Shown piece after piece: positions 30,470-37,473 of a stretch of DNA of 51,576 bases (within the stretch, counting starts at the first letter, position 1; each line of letters starts with the position of its first letter). The stretch is from a virus. The DNA is taken from positions 1 to 51,576 of IMG/VR virus record IMGVR_UViG_3300028590_000023. One strand, given 5' to 3'. Under the pieces are notes generated by a model. It saw only the letters and a program-made list of their open reading frames with translations, ran no database searches and was not told the DNA's origin. The position numbers and the translations under genes were made by a program.

Positions 30470-30874
30470 ATGATAAAGATTAATGCAGCAGCTAGACTAA
30501 AGGCTGAGTACGAGGGAACCAAGGTAAAGGACCTTGCGACCTACGTTAAGTCTTTATGCCCTTCTGCTAAATTCAGCTCTAGCCCTCCTATGAAGAGTGG
30601 CCAATTGGTGGCTATTGTTCAAAAAGCTGATGCACTGAGGCTAGGTAAAGCTCTTATGAGCGAAGGGTGGAAAAAGCGTCGTATTAAGCGGATTCTAAAT
30701 ACCCAGGAAGCTAAGATTTATAACGTGTTCACTCCAAGTAACTCTGAAGATACACCAATAATATATGTACCTGCTGTTAGACTGTCAGAGCCGTCCTCCT
30801 CAGGTAAGGTGTCGGTGCATATAACTCAGGGTACTGCAATGAGTGTTAGCGAAAACCGTAAGAACCGTGCCTAG
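30470..30874 (+). CDS. Tagged protein of unknown function, 134 aa
   Basis: The ATG at 30470 after TTGGAGAACCAC gives MIKINAAARLKAEYEG, a clean tag. The body has a helix with VKDLATYVKSLCPSAKFSSS, strands with GQLVAIVQKA, a helix (LRLGKALMSEGWKKRRIKRI), and a beta C-terminal part ending with basic residues. The coding of the first ten tag residues (ATTAATGCAGCAGC) is almost identical to that at 12496, suggesting recent copying of the tag. Function unknown. Confidence 0.65.
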   Translation: MIKINAAARLKAEYEGTKVKDLATYVKSLCPSAKFSSSPPMKSGQLVAIVQKADALRLGKALMSEGWKKRRIKRILNTQEAKIYNVFTPSNSEDTPIIYVPAVRLSEPSSSGKVSVHITQGTAMSVSENRKNRA

Positions 30875-30882
30875 GGCTTATA

Positions 30883-31353
30883 ATGACACCTCAAGATCAA
30901 GAGTTCTTGTACGATCCTGATAACGATCAATGCGGGGATTGTGGGAGGGCTGTTATAGCTAGTCTTATGGACTTGCCTATAAAGGATGTACCGCACTTTG
31001 CGCAGATATCAACGTACACGCCGGGCTCTAATGGCTTCTATACGTTGATTGACGACTGGCTAGCTGAACGGGGTTTGGAGATGCTGTGGCATGTTAATCC
31101 GGTGTATTATGCACCAGGTACTTACTGCTACATAAGTGGACCCAGCCCTAATGCTAGTGGTGTGTTTCATGCATGTGTTGGTCAAGTGCAGAATGACCAT
31201 ACGCTAAAGCTTATACATGATCCACACCCCAGCAAGAAGGGACTGTTGGGGATCGACTGGCAGGCAAGCTTTCTGGTTCAATGCAAGACACCGGTATCTG
31301 ATTTAGGTGGTTCTTGCTCTTCTACATCGATGCCCAATCGCGATTCTGCTTGA
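30883..31353 (+). CDS. Cysteine-peptidase-like phage protein, 156 aa
   Basis: The N-terminal segment DQCGDCGRAVIASLMDLPIK followed by DVPHFA fits a phage/bacterial family with a papain- or C39-like active-site block (DC-x-x-A-x-x-A-S-L ... VPHF). A histidine follows in SGVFHACVGQV and an Asp in LIHDPHPS, so a Cys-His-Asp triad is possible. The C-terminal 25 residues overlap a gene on the other strand. The gene carries no tag but stands next to tagged genes; it may be an enzyme of virion maturation or host takeover, which is speculative. Confidence 0.6.
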   Translation: MTPQDQEFLYDPDNDQCGDCGRAVIASLMDLPIKDVPHFAQISTYTPGSNGFYTLIDDWLAERGLEMLWHVNPVYYAPGTYCYISGPSPNASGVFHACVGQVQNDHTLKLIHDPHPSKKGLLGIDWQASFLVQCKTPVSDLGGSCSSTSMPNRDSA

Positions 31354-31589
31354 ACCAATAGCTCTTCAATGGTGTAATACTTCACGTCTGTTACCTTACC
31401 CTCAGCATCTTTAATGGGTTTACCATTGGTTACGGTAAGCAGGGCGTGAAGCATGCCATATGCAATAGCATTACCCAGAACTTCCTTCACTTCGTCATCT
31501 AGGTCAGAGCTGTCGAACTGGTCCTTAATAAAGGCTTCCGCAATATCATCAATAAATCCGTCGTTTTCAAATTCAGATTCAAGTATCAT
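31278..31589 (-). CDS. Acidic hypothetical protein on the opposite strand, 103 aa
   Basis: The start at 31589 is fixed by AAGGAGGATCGT; an upstream in-frame codon at 31607 is rejected. The protein is acidic and helical (EFENDGFIDDIAEAFIKDQF; DDEVKEVLGNAIAYGMLHAL) and ends EEQEPPKSDTGVLH. It is the only minus-strand gene in the late region, converging on and overlapping the previous gene by 76 bases, and divergent from the tail-tube gene. It could be an independently timed (early) gene or antisense regulator; unknown. Confidence 0.6.
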   Translation of the reverse strand: MILESEFENDGFIDDIAEAFIKDQFDSSDLDDEVKEVLGNAIAYGMLHALLTVTNGKPIKDAEGKVTDVKYYTIEELLVQAESRLGIDVEEQEPPKSDTGVLH

Positions 31590-31635
31590 ACGATCCTCCT
31601 TAAACACATTATTTACTGAACTGAAGGAGCTAATA

Positions 31636-32142
31636 ATGCCACGTTCTTCTTTGTTTGATGTTCTATCGCTTCAGGATCCGGCTTCTTCCTGGAACTTCGA
31701 TCTTTTCCTGCCAACAATCCCAGGTTCTTCAGATACCCGTGATTTGACTTACAAATGCATGACGACTGATCTCCCCGGTTCAGGGATGGATAATATGGAA
31801 GTCGCTTTGCATGGCGTCTCCCTTCAGTATGCGGGCCGTCGTATTTATACGCATACCCTGAATGCTACCTTTCTGGAAACCGCTGATTGGTCCACCCGTG
31901 AGAAGTTCAAGAGGTGGCATGATGAAATGCGGTCGTGGACTAACAATAGTGGGTCCATTGCTGCTGCCTATAAAGTGAATGCGCAGATTGTGGTCTATAA
32001 CGACATACCTGAAGTCGTAAGGACCTGCAATATCATTGGCTTGTGGCCTGAAACCGTTACTGAAGTTCCTCTGGATGGTTCTGCATCGAATCTCATTACG
32101 CTTCAGATTTCCTTCCGATACGACTACTGGGAAGATTCTTGA
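31636..32142 (+). CDS. Tail tube protein
   Basis: A 168-residue protein starting MPRSSLFDVLSLQDPASSWN after a perfect AAGGAG. The layout matches the T4 gp19-like tube fold: LFDVL...SWNFDLFLPTIPG, LTYKCMTTDLPGSGMDNMEV, LHGVSLQYAGRRIYTHTLNA, EKFKRWHDEMRSW, and an end with ITLQISFRYDYWEDS. Many copies stack to form the inner tube driven through the host envelope by the sheath. In most myoviruses it follows the sheath gene directly; here three small genes intervene. Longer upstream starts cross the divergent gene and are rejected. Confidence 0.85.
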   Translation: MPRSSLFDVLSLQDPASSWNFDLFLPTIPGSSDTRDLTYKCMTTDLPGSGMDNMEVALHGVSLQYAGRRIYTHTLNATFLETADWSTREKFKRWHDEMRSWTNNSGSIAAAYKVNAQIVVYNDIPEVVRTCNIIGLWPETVTEVPLDGSASNLITLQISFRYDYWEDS

Positions 32143-32173
32143 TCCACAAAATTCAATTTAATAGGAGAAGCAA

Positions 32174-32545
32174 ATGAAACTTAACGCAGCAACTCGGTTG
32201 GCGGCCGCTATTAATAACCTTTCTAAACGAGACGTTCTTAAGATCCTCGATGAATTAGGAATAGGGGCAAAGAATATCTCAATAGAGGATGGTAGCTGGC
32301 TTGTCACTGCAAAGTTGGCAATCACTCCAGCAAGTATCAAAGATAAAATAGCTACGATAAAGGAGGCAGTTGATCCCCGGTTCTTTGACTTGGAAGTCTC
32401 AAAACGTGCTACCTATATCATTGCCCCCTATTCAGAAAATGTTGGTCTTCACATACAGTTTATTCCACATTCTGACATCATTGTTATAGATGGCCCAGTT
32501 ACTAAATATAGTGGCTGTAAGAAATTCTTCAGAGACCAGCTCTAG
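32174..32545 (+). CDS. Tagged protein of unknown function, 123 aa
   Basis: The AATAGGAGAAGCAA site and ATG at 32174 give MKLNAATRLAAAINN, a canonical tag. The body: a helix with KRDVLKILDELGIG, strands (ISIEDGSWLVTAKLAI), a helix (SIKDKIATIKEAVDPRFFDL), then beta (IIAPYSENVGLHIQFIPH). The pattern helix-strand-strand-helix resembles the 11617 family, but similarity is weak. Function unknown. Confidence 0.65.
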   Translation: MKLNAATRLAAAINNLSKRDVLKILDELGIGAKNISIEDGSWLVTAKLAITPASIKDKIATIKEAVDPRFFDLEVSKRATYIIAPYSENVGLHIQFIPHSDIIVIDGPVTKYSGCKKFFRDQL

Positions 32546-32554
32546 TGATTAATC

Positions 32555-32923
32555 ATGGGTACTCGAATCAATGCGGCTGCTAGGTTGGTGGCTGCTTCTA
32601 TAGAGGACCTAAAGCAGGTAATCAAACTCCTGTGTAAGGCTCTTGGGCGAGGCAAAGTAGCCAACAAGTCCATACAATGGTCAGGTCCACTGTGGAATGC
32701 TGAGCTACGGAACGAGGGCGAGCTATATTTTGAGCTTCATTTCCGTAGCTCGGACCTGGACATCTATAACTTCGGATTTTATGCGACTGATCTAAATGAC
32801 TTTCTAAAGCAATTGAAGGGCAGCTTGAAGATCAATAGGCATAGCATAGCCAAACAGATTAAAGCTGGTGGGCCAGAGGGGTTGACCAGCATCGCAGCTC
32901 TGTTTGATAAATTCCCTCTTTAA
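32555..32923 (+). CDS. Tagged protein, member C of a three-copy paralogous family
   Basis: Starts MGTRINAAARLVAAS (tag). It shows the layout of the proteins at 11617 and 12496: a helix with LKQVIKLLCKALG, a strand with KSIQWSGPLWNAEL, beta with LYFELHFRSSDLDIYNFGFY, and a helix with LNDFLKQLKGSLKI, then an ending like SIAALFDKFPL. No clear ribosome-binding site precedes it, suggesting coupling to the gene just upstream. Function unknown. Confidence 0.65.
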   Translation: MGTRINAAARLVAASIEDLKQVIKLLCKALGRGKVANKSIQWSGPLWNAELRNEGELYFELHFRSSDLDIYNFGFYATDLNDFLKQLKGSLKINRHSIAKQIKAGGPEGLTSIAALFDKFPL

Positions 32924-32933
32924 GGAGAAGCAA

Positions 32934-33236
32934 ATGAAGGTTAACGCAGCGACCCGGCTTCAGGCCGACTCTGGTCTAAGCGAAATAGAAGACACACATA
33001 TCCAGAATGTGGTCAAAAAGATCGCACAAAGTGGTTTCGACATAGAGGAGACCAAGACTGGTCCTGTCCGTATAACGTTCAGGCCTCGTGGAAAATCCAC
33101 TATGTCTCGGGAATCAATAGTCAAGCCGCAGGGGTTGCTTGTTCTCTCCCGGTTGTTGTCTGCACTCGAATCCAAGTATGAAATAGAGATATTCGTATGT
33201 GATGGTTACATACGAGTCTATTTCTTGGACAAATGA
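32934..33236 (+). CDS. Tagged protein of unknown function, 100 aa
   Basis: The ATG at 32934 follows TAAGGAGAAGCAA and yields MKVNAATRLQADSG, a canonical tag. The body has a helix (DTHIQNVVKKIAQSGFDIEE), strands with GPVRITFRPRGK, a helix (GLLVLSRLLSALESKYEIEI) and a terminal strand (GYIRVYFLDK). The compact alpha/beta fold has no recognised relative. Confidence 0.65.
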   Translation: MKVNAATRLQADSGLSEIEDTHIQNVVKKIAQSGFDIEETKTGPVRITFRPRGKSTMSRESIVKPQGLLVLSRLLSALESKYEIEIFVCDGYIRVYFLDK

Positions 33237-33238
33237 TT

Positions 33239-33304
33239 ATGTGCCCCTGTGGGCCAAGTCACCAATCCTCCTCTCATCGTAGAATGTCACATTTGGAGCA
33301 CTAA
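33239..33304 (+). CDS. Possible 21-residue Cys/His micropeptide
   Basis: A short frame in the gap before 33305 would encode MCPCGPSHQSSSHRRMSHLE plus one His, rich in Cys and His. No ribosome-binding site is evident, and it may only be spacer. I list it because it fills the gap exactly. Confidence 0.2.
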   Translation: MCPCGPSHQSSSHRRMSHLEH

Positions 33305-34078
33305 ATGAACATCAATACCAAAGGCCTTGCCACATCCACGGTCTCTATTACTGATCACCAAATCGTTGCGGCTAAGGTAGCAAAGGTAATCGTTGCTTTC
33401 ACAGGCAGGCAAACGAAAGAAAGCCTGACCGAGGCTTTGACTGCGCAACTGAAGCACCTGGCTACACCGATCGAGTCGTCCTTCCGTATCGTTAAGGACA
33501 ATGTCGCTGTTGGCTTCATTCGGGCCAATCGTGAGATTCGTGCTGTTGATGACGACAACCAATTGAAGGCCAACTATCGGGTTATGGCCTCCAATATCAT
33601 GATGGATAATCGTGACCGTACTTTGTGGGAACTGAAAGAAGGTACGGGCGGCAAGTTTCTGGCCCGTCATGGTGAAGAGGACTTGTCGGAACTGGTGCAT
33701 GCAGCAACCAAGAACCGTACAGATATACCGAAGATTCGCAATCTGGCACTGGCCACTGCAGGCGTTAAGGAGTTCGTTGCCTACGCAGGTTCCAGCGGTG
33801 ATATGGAGTATGGCTTCTGCATTCAAGCGTCTACCAAGGACGAGGTGCTGAAGGTCGTATCGAAGTCTAGCCGGGAAACCGTTGTTATCCCCATGTCGGC
33901 TGTAGCTGGTGTGTATGACATCAAGATTCCGCTGTCTGCACACAAGAAAATCACGGCCGCTGGTTGGACCCGTGATGACGTGAAGCAGTCTAAGGACTAC
34001 TACTCGCAGCTTTACGCTTACGCACCTGACTATCTGGACGAAGTGATTAGCCAAATCGAAGAGTCCGCAGCTCTGTAA
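33305..34078 (+). CDS. Unknown, probably highly expressed virion protein, 257 aa
   Basis: The ATG follows TTTGGAGCACTAA. The product is alpha/beta without a recognisable motif (HQIVAAKVAKVIVAFTGRQT; VMASNIMMDNRDRTLWELKE; ETVVIPMSAVAGVYDIKIPL). Its codon usage is like the capsid and sheath genes and unlike the small neighbours, which suggests strong late expression and a structural role. It is followed by a strong terminator. Confidence 0.55.
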   Translation: MNINTKGLATSTVSITDHQIVAAKVAKVIVAFTGRQTKESLTEALTAQLKHLATPIESSFRIVKDNVAVGFIRANREIRAVDDDNQLKANYRVMASNIMMDNRDRTLWELKEGTGGKFLARHGEEDLSELVHAATKNRTDIPKIRNLALATAGVKEFVAYAGSSGDMEYGFCIQASTKDEVLKVVSKSSRETVVIPMSAVAGVYDIKIPLSAHKKITAAGWTRDDVKQSKDYYSQLYAYAPDYLDEVISQIEESAAL

Positions 34079-34081
34079 TAG

Positions 34082-34118
34082 AAAAGGGTGGCTAGAATCT
34101 AGCCACCCTTTTGTTTCC
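34082..34118 (+). terminator. Strong rho-independent terminator at the end of the plus-strand late region
   Basis: AAAAGGGTGGCTAGA pairs with TCTAGCCACCCTTTT around one unpaired base, followed by GTTTCC. The T-rich end is part of the stem. The A-rich left arm could make it work in both directions. Confidence 0.85.
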
Positions 34119-34130
34119 TTTGGAGAACCT

Positions 34131-34235
34131 ATGGGTACCGCATTACGAGCACCTAGCGCACCATACTACATTATAACCACAGATAAGCAGGCATTCTATA
34201 GGGCCCTTAATTTAGCTCTAAGTAGGCTGTATTAG
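34131..34235 (+). CDS. Very small hypothetical protein, 34 aa
   Basis: An ATG at 34131 after TTTGGAGAACCT opens 34 codons (MGTALRAPSAPYYIITTDKQ ... LSRLY). The good ribosome-binding site supports it, but it lies after the terminator and its 3' end overlaps the convergent minus-strand gene. Possibly expressed by read-through. Confidence 0.35.
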   Translation: MGTALRAPSAPYYIITTDKQAFYRALNLALSRLY

Positions 34236-34499
34236 ATCACAGTGATTTTGCATCCACTCTACGCCCTTCTTTATACTCTCCAAGGTAGCCTCTACGGTCT
34301 TATTGCCAGTACCGATTACGCTATATGACGCCAAGGTTCCGGTGTCCCTAACGCCAGCCATATAGAAGTGCTTCAACATTCTTAGCTGGTTCTCACTGTA
34401 TATGGACCTCCATTCTGGATAATACTCGTCCAATGCGGCCTCAAAGCCCACCCTCGTTTCCTGGCCTACTGTCGTTTCCTTATGTTCGTCGTTTACCAC
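34218..34499 (-). CDS. Hypothetical protein, 93 aa
   Basis: A GTG start preceded by AGGAGGTATAA. The product is acidic with several helices (GFEAALDEYYPEWRSIYSEN; QLRMLKHFYMAGVRDTGTLA; VEATLESIKKGVEWMQNHCD). The 'F-Y-x-A-G' helix recalls small phage proteins of unknown function. It is the last gene of the minus-strand replication block. Confidence 0.6.
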   Translation of the reverse strand: MVNDEHKETTVGQETRVGFEAALDEYYPEWRSIYSENQLRMLKHFYMAGVRDTGTLASYSVIGTGNKTVEATLESIKKGVEWMQNHCDLIQPT

Positions 34500-34647
34500 T
34501 TATACCTCCTGAAATAATTCGTTCGCCATTGCGCCCCAAGGACCTACCTATATTACTAGTGGGTCCCACTATGATCAACACGTCTGGTTCATTACTCGTG
34601 TGTACTGGGCAGGTCTTTCCTATTGCCCCGTAGTTTATTGATTCCAT
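34480..34647 (-). CDS. Possible small hypothetical protein, about 55 aa
   Basis: Starting at the ATG at 34647 the frame encodes MESINYGAIGKTCPVHTSNE and continues with DVLIIVGPTSN and a basic, Gly-rich end. It would fill the gap between the genes at 34592 and 34499, overlapping both slightly. No clear ribosome-binding site is seen. It may be non-coding spacer. Confidence 0.3.
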   Translation of the reverse strand: MESINYGAIGKTCPVHTSNEPDVLIIVGPTSNIGRSLGRNGERIISGGISGKRRT

Positions 34648-35005
34648 AGTAAAGTGTAAACGCGAAATCGCCATCTGCCCATTCTCCATAGTGTTCTATT
34701 CGACCTCCCTTATACAGGTTGTTCACGTACTCTCTGCCGGTCATTACTAATGATTGATCATTACGGGGCATAAAGTCTGGGTTGTCATAGCCCCTTGGCG
34801 AACCAATTAGCCGCCTGGTATCCGGCGATACCATATAGTAACGGTCTGCCCATATTGTGACCCCGCTATTATCTAGCCAGGGCCATACTTCGGTATACAA
34901 GACGGCTATGTCATAGTTAGCGGCCCCTATCTCCGCTAAGGCTAAGGGCAGGCTTAAGAAGTTCCGTACCGCACCCTTATGAGTGATCGTGAATTGGTGC
35001 CTCAT
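34592..35005 (-). CDS. Hypothetical protein, 137 aa
   Basis: The ATG overlaps the stop of the helicase gene (ATGA). The sequence is alpha/beta with many Trp and Tyr (YDIAVLYTEVWPWLDNSGVT; DRYYMVSPDTRRLIGSPRGY; GEWADGDFAFTLYYGINKLR). No family is recognised. Coupling to the replicative helicase hints at a DNA-metabolism role but does not prove it. Confidence 0.55.
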   Translation of the reverse strand: MRHQFTITHKGAVRNFLSLPLALAEIGAANYDIAVLYTEVWPWLDNSGVTIWADRYYMVSPDTRRLIGSPRGYDNPDFMPRNDQSLVMTGREYVNNLYKGGRIEHYGEWADGDFAFTLYYGINKLRGNRKDLPSTHE

Positions 35006-36327
35006 ACATCAGATCCTTCCGCTAAGTTAGGTATCGATTCCTCTTTGCCACTAACCGATCCAAGCGATTCACTATCCATCTTCACGCCCCGTGCCCTCAT
35101 CTTAGAGTAATCAAACTTCACGTAGAAAGCAAAGGACTTACTGTTACGGGACTTAGGTTGTTCGATCTTAGTCAACCCAGTCTCCTTAGTTTCTTTCGTA
35201 GCTATCCATATCCAACTGTTGGACGAGTGTTCTGATATAGCACGAGCATACCGTATCTTACCTGACTCATCTACCTGACACAGCAATATAACTACACGGT
35301 TCTGGTTCTCCGCGTTGATCTTGCCATATCGAGCTACGGCACCCAGCTGCCTCCACTGGTCATCACCATCCATACCCTTCAAAAGCGATATGTAGTCAAT
35401 GGTAATAACGTCCACATTGTATGCAGCAGTTGCGGCCATAATCTCTTCGGCCGTCATGTCCTCTTCGGGCTTGAAGATCGTTAAGCGACCGCCTTTCAGC
35501 CGTACCCTCTTGAGCCACTTTCTGAACTTGCGATAACACCGGTCTCTGTCATCTGTGGACAAGCGCTGGGTCAGAATGTCAGTCACATCATAGCCCGTCA
35601 CGTTGGCCATAATACGGGCTGTCATTTCCCGTTTGGACATTTCTAGGGGTACGACAAGTACCTTGTAGCCCATCTCTGCTTGGTTGATAGCTATCTGTGC
35701 GGCCATAGCTGACTTACCACCACCGGAAGTAGCCCCTATAGTGAACAGAGAGCCCCTAAGAAGGCCACCAGAGGCATCATCAAACGGTGATATACCAGTG
35801 GGTATAACGTCTTCTGAATTATCTTCATACAGAAGACTTTGCGCTATCTTTAGGCTCGAATTGTTCTTGCCAAAGTGAACGAAAGAGTCTTCAGTGCTCT
35901 TCCTAGACCTAATTATGTTAAGCGCAGTTGCCGACTTCTGGAGTAGGTCGTCGATATCAACCTTAGACTTGCTAATGTGATCGCCCAAATAGGCTGCAAG
36001 GTTGTATATACCTCGTTTCTGTCTGTACTTGTTGAGTATCTTGGCAGCCCTACCAGCGTCGTCCACGTTCTGGACTGTAGCTATGGAATCCCTTAGATGG
36101 GACCGTGCCTCTTCGCTGATATCAGGATCTTCTATTAGAAGCCTGTACGTAGGGGACTGCCCGTTCTCCGCAGTAAGCCTTAGTATTGACCTATATACCT
36201 CCACAGACTCCGGGCTGTAAAAGTATGACTCGTCTATAGACCGCATTAGAGTTCCCGCAATCTTCTTATCGCGGTGACACAAGCCTCGTAATACGGTCAA
36301 CTCTGCTTTAGGGGACGCTAGTTTCAT
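35002..36327 (-). CDS. Replicative DNA helicase, DnaB-like (T4 gp41-like)
   Basis: A 441-residue hexameric helicase that unwinds DNA ahead of the fork. The N-terminal helical domain (LRGLCHRDKKIAGTLMRSID) resembles that of DnaB and is followed by a linker. The RecA-like core has TGISPFDDASGGLLRGSLFT, Walker A GATSGGGKS (198-206), LVVPLEMSKREMTARIM (the 'SLEM' block), Walker B VITIDYISLLKG (Asp at about 311), and motif H4 with RVVILLCQVDESG. It sits downstream of two small genes, one of them a possible helicase loader, and before a gene of unknown function. Confidence 0.9.
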   Translation of the reverse strand: MKLASPKAELTVLRGLCHRDKKIAGTLMRSIDESYFYSPESVEVYRSILRLTAENGQSPTYRLLIEDPDISEEARSHLRDSIATVQNVDDAGRAAKILNKYRQKRGIYNLAAYLGDHISKSKVDIDDLLQKSATALNIIRSRKSTEDSFVHFGKNNSSLKIAQSLLYEDNSEDVIPTGISPFDDASGGLLRGSLFTIGATSGGGKSAMAAQIAINQAEMGYKVLVVPLEMSKREMTARIMANVTGYDVTDILTQRLSTDDRDRCYRKFRKWLKRVRLKGGRLTIFKPEEDMTAEEIMAATAAYNVDVITIDYISLLKGMDGDDQWRQLGAVARYGKINAENQNRVVILLCQVDESGKIRYARAISEHSSNSWIWIATKETKETGLTKIEQPKSRNSKSFAFYVKFDYSKMRARGVKMDSESLGSVSGKEESIPNLAEGSDV

Positions 36328-36587
36328 TTTTTCTTAGGCACACCAAAAGTTATCGCTACGGCACTTCCCTTAATATCCACGTAGTCCACGAATACTCTGG
36401 GTAAGGTGCGAACCTCATATTTTCTGTCTAACCAGCTGGTCACGAACTTTCTGACTACTAGAGGTGTACCGCGCTCCGCAACGGTATTTGTATCTCTGAA
36501 CCGTTTGTACAATAAGCCTGTGAGTTCCTCCTGCAAATATAGTGGCATTTCATAGGGATCAAGCTTGGACTCTCGGTGCTTTTTCAC
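36324..36587 (-). CDS. Hypothetical small protein upstream of the helicase, 87 aa
   Basis: Its stop overlaps the helicase start (ATGA), and its start overlaps the end of the gene at 36584. The product is basic and helical with YLQEELTGLLYKRFRDTNTV and PLVVRKFVTSWLDRKYEV, ending AITFGVPKKK. The tight coupling suggests a helicase cofactor, but there is no motif to prove it. Confidence 0.55.
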   Translation of the reverse strand: MKKHRESKLDPYEMPLYLQEELTGLLYKRFRDTNTVAERGTPLVVRKFVTSWLDRKYEVRTLPRVFVDYVDIKGSAVAITFGVPKKK

Positions 36588-37249
36588 ACTACCTCCACTC
36601 TTTGTTTAATAAGGCTTTCGCTGAAATAAGCTAGCCCGTTTATCGGTGTGAAAAGCTTGGTTGCTAAAAAGGATAGAGGATCGCAGCCAGCTATGACTAC
36701 TATGCGAGGCACGTCGGGGTGCTTCTCTACTATATCCCTTGCCTTCTCCAGCCGCATAGGCGTCGATAGGGCCGTTAGGTTGGTCAGCACTATCATTGTC
36801 GGCGGTGCTCGATCGTGGTCCATCAGTGGATTGTCGAAGCCCCCAAATACCGGATTCCATACCACGTTGGCATCTGAACCCAAAGCCTTTAGATGGGCCT
36901 CTACTAGGTAGGCCGCAAAATACTTGGCCTTGGAGTCATCTGGATTACCGGATATCCCGTATATCATGGGAACCTCCGGGTTCTTCAAGAATCTCCTCAA
37001 TGAAGCTACTTGTACCTTTGGTTCAATGAACTTGCCGTCCAGTGTTTCAGCATCGGGTACAAAAGGTACGGGATCAAACTTGAAGGCAGAAGTTCGCCAC
37101 ACATGACTAGGCACTATTGCCCTTATCTGAGGTCCCTGTTTGACCTCAATCTTTATGCCTTCGTATACGCCCTCCTCACTGCGTTTGACCTTTAGGGAAT
37201 CGTAACCTCTTTTAAGCCCTTTCCCTCGGGGCTTGATTACGTCTACCAT
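36584..37249 (-). CDS. AAA-like protein with degenerate P-loop, possible helicase loader
   Basis: A 221-residue protein. The segment VPMIYGISGNPDDSKAKYFA is in the place of a Walker A (G-x-x-G-x-x-D-x-S-K-x-K) but lacks the G-K-[ST] core. Then come PPTMIVLTNLTALSTPMRLE, a helix, and VPRIVVIAGCDPLSFLATKL, resembling the Walker B/sensor region of DnaC-type loaders. The N-terminal 50 residues are basic. Position just upstream of the DnaB-like helicase supports a loader role. The loss of the P-loop residues suggests that it no longer hydrolyses ATP, if it is homologous at all. Confidence 0.5.
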   Translation of the reverse strand: MVDVIKPRGKGLKRGYDSLKVKRSEEGVYEGIKIEVKQGPQIRAIVPSHVWRTSAFKFDPVPFVPDAETLDGKFIEPKVQVASLRRFLKNPEVPMIYGISGNPDDSKAKYFAAYLVEAHLKALGSDANVVWNPVFGGFDNPLMDHDRAPPTMIVLTNLTALSTPMRLEKARDIVEKHPDVPRIVVIAGCDPLSFLATKLFTPINGLAYFSESLIKQRVEVV

Positions 37250-37473
37250 ACTACTTCGATCCCTGTTATTACCTCATTGGTCTTTATAGATTTGTCTTGG
37301 CTAACCTTTAGCTCGGCCGCTATGTTCCCCTTTACGGACATGCCCATCAACTGCTGAACTTGAGCAGCCGTAAGCCCCTCACTTACGAGCCTCACATGTA
37401 TGCCACAGAGCTCCGCATTCAAGACCAATACTGTTTCCCCTAGACCTTCGGTAACTAATAGCAGGCTCATCAT
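37243..37473 (-). CDS. Hypothetical protein, 76 aa
   Basis: I choose the ATG at 37473 (MMSLLLVTEGLGETV) with GGGAG upstream. The product is mostly beta with a central helix (EGLTAAQVQQLMGMSVKGNI) and a C-terminal strand. Its stop overlaps the start of the next gene. Function unknown; co-transcribed with replication genes. Confidence 0.55.
   Translation of the reverse strand: MMSLLLVTEGLGETVLVLNAELCGIHVRLVSEGLTAAQVQQLMGMSVKGNIAAELKVSQDKSIKTNEVITGIEVVW

Noticed and set aside
2350-33236. The tag as a DNA-level repeat or regulatory operator at gene starts
   Set aside because: Codons vary synonymously between copies while residues are kept, which points to protein-level selection.
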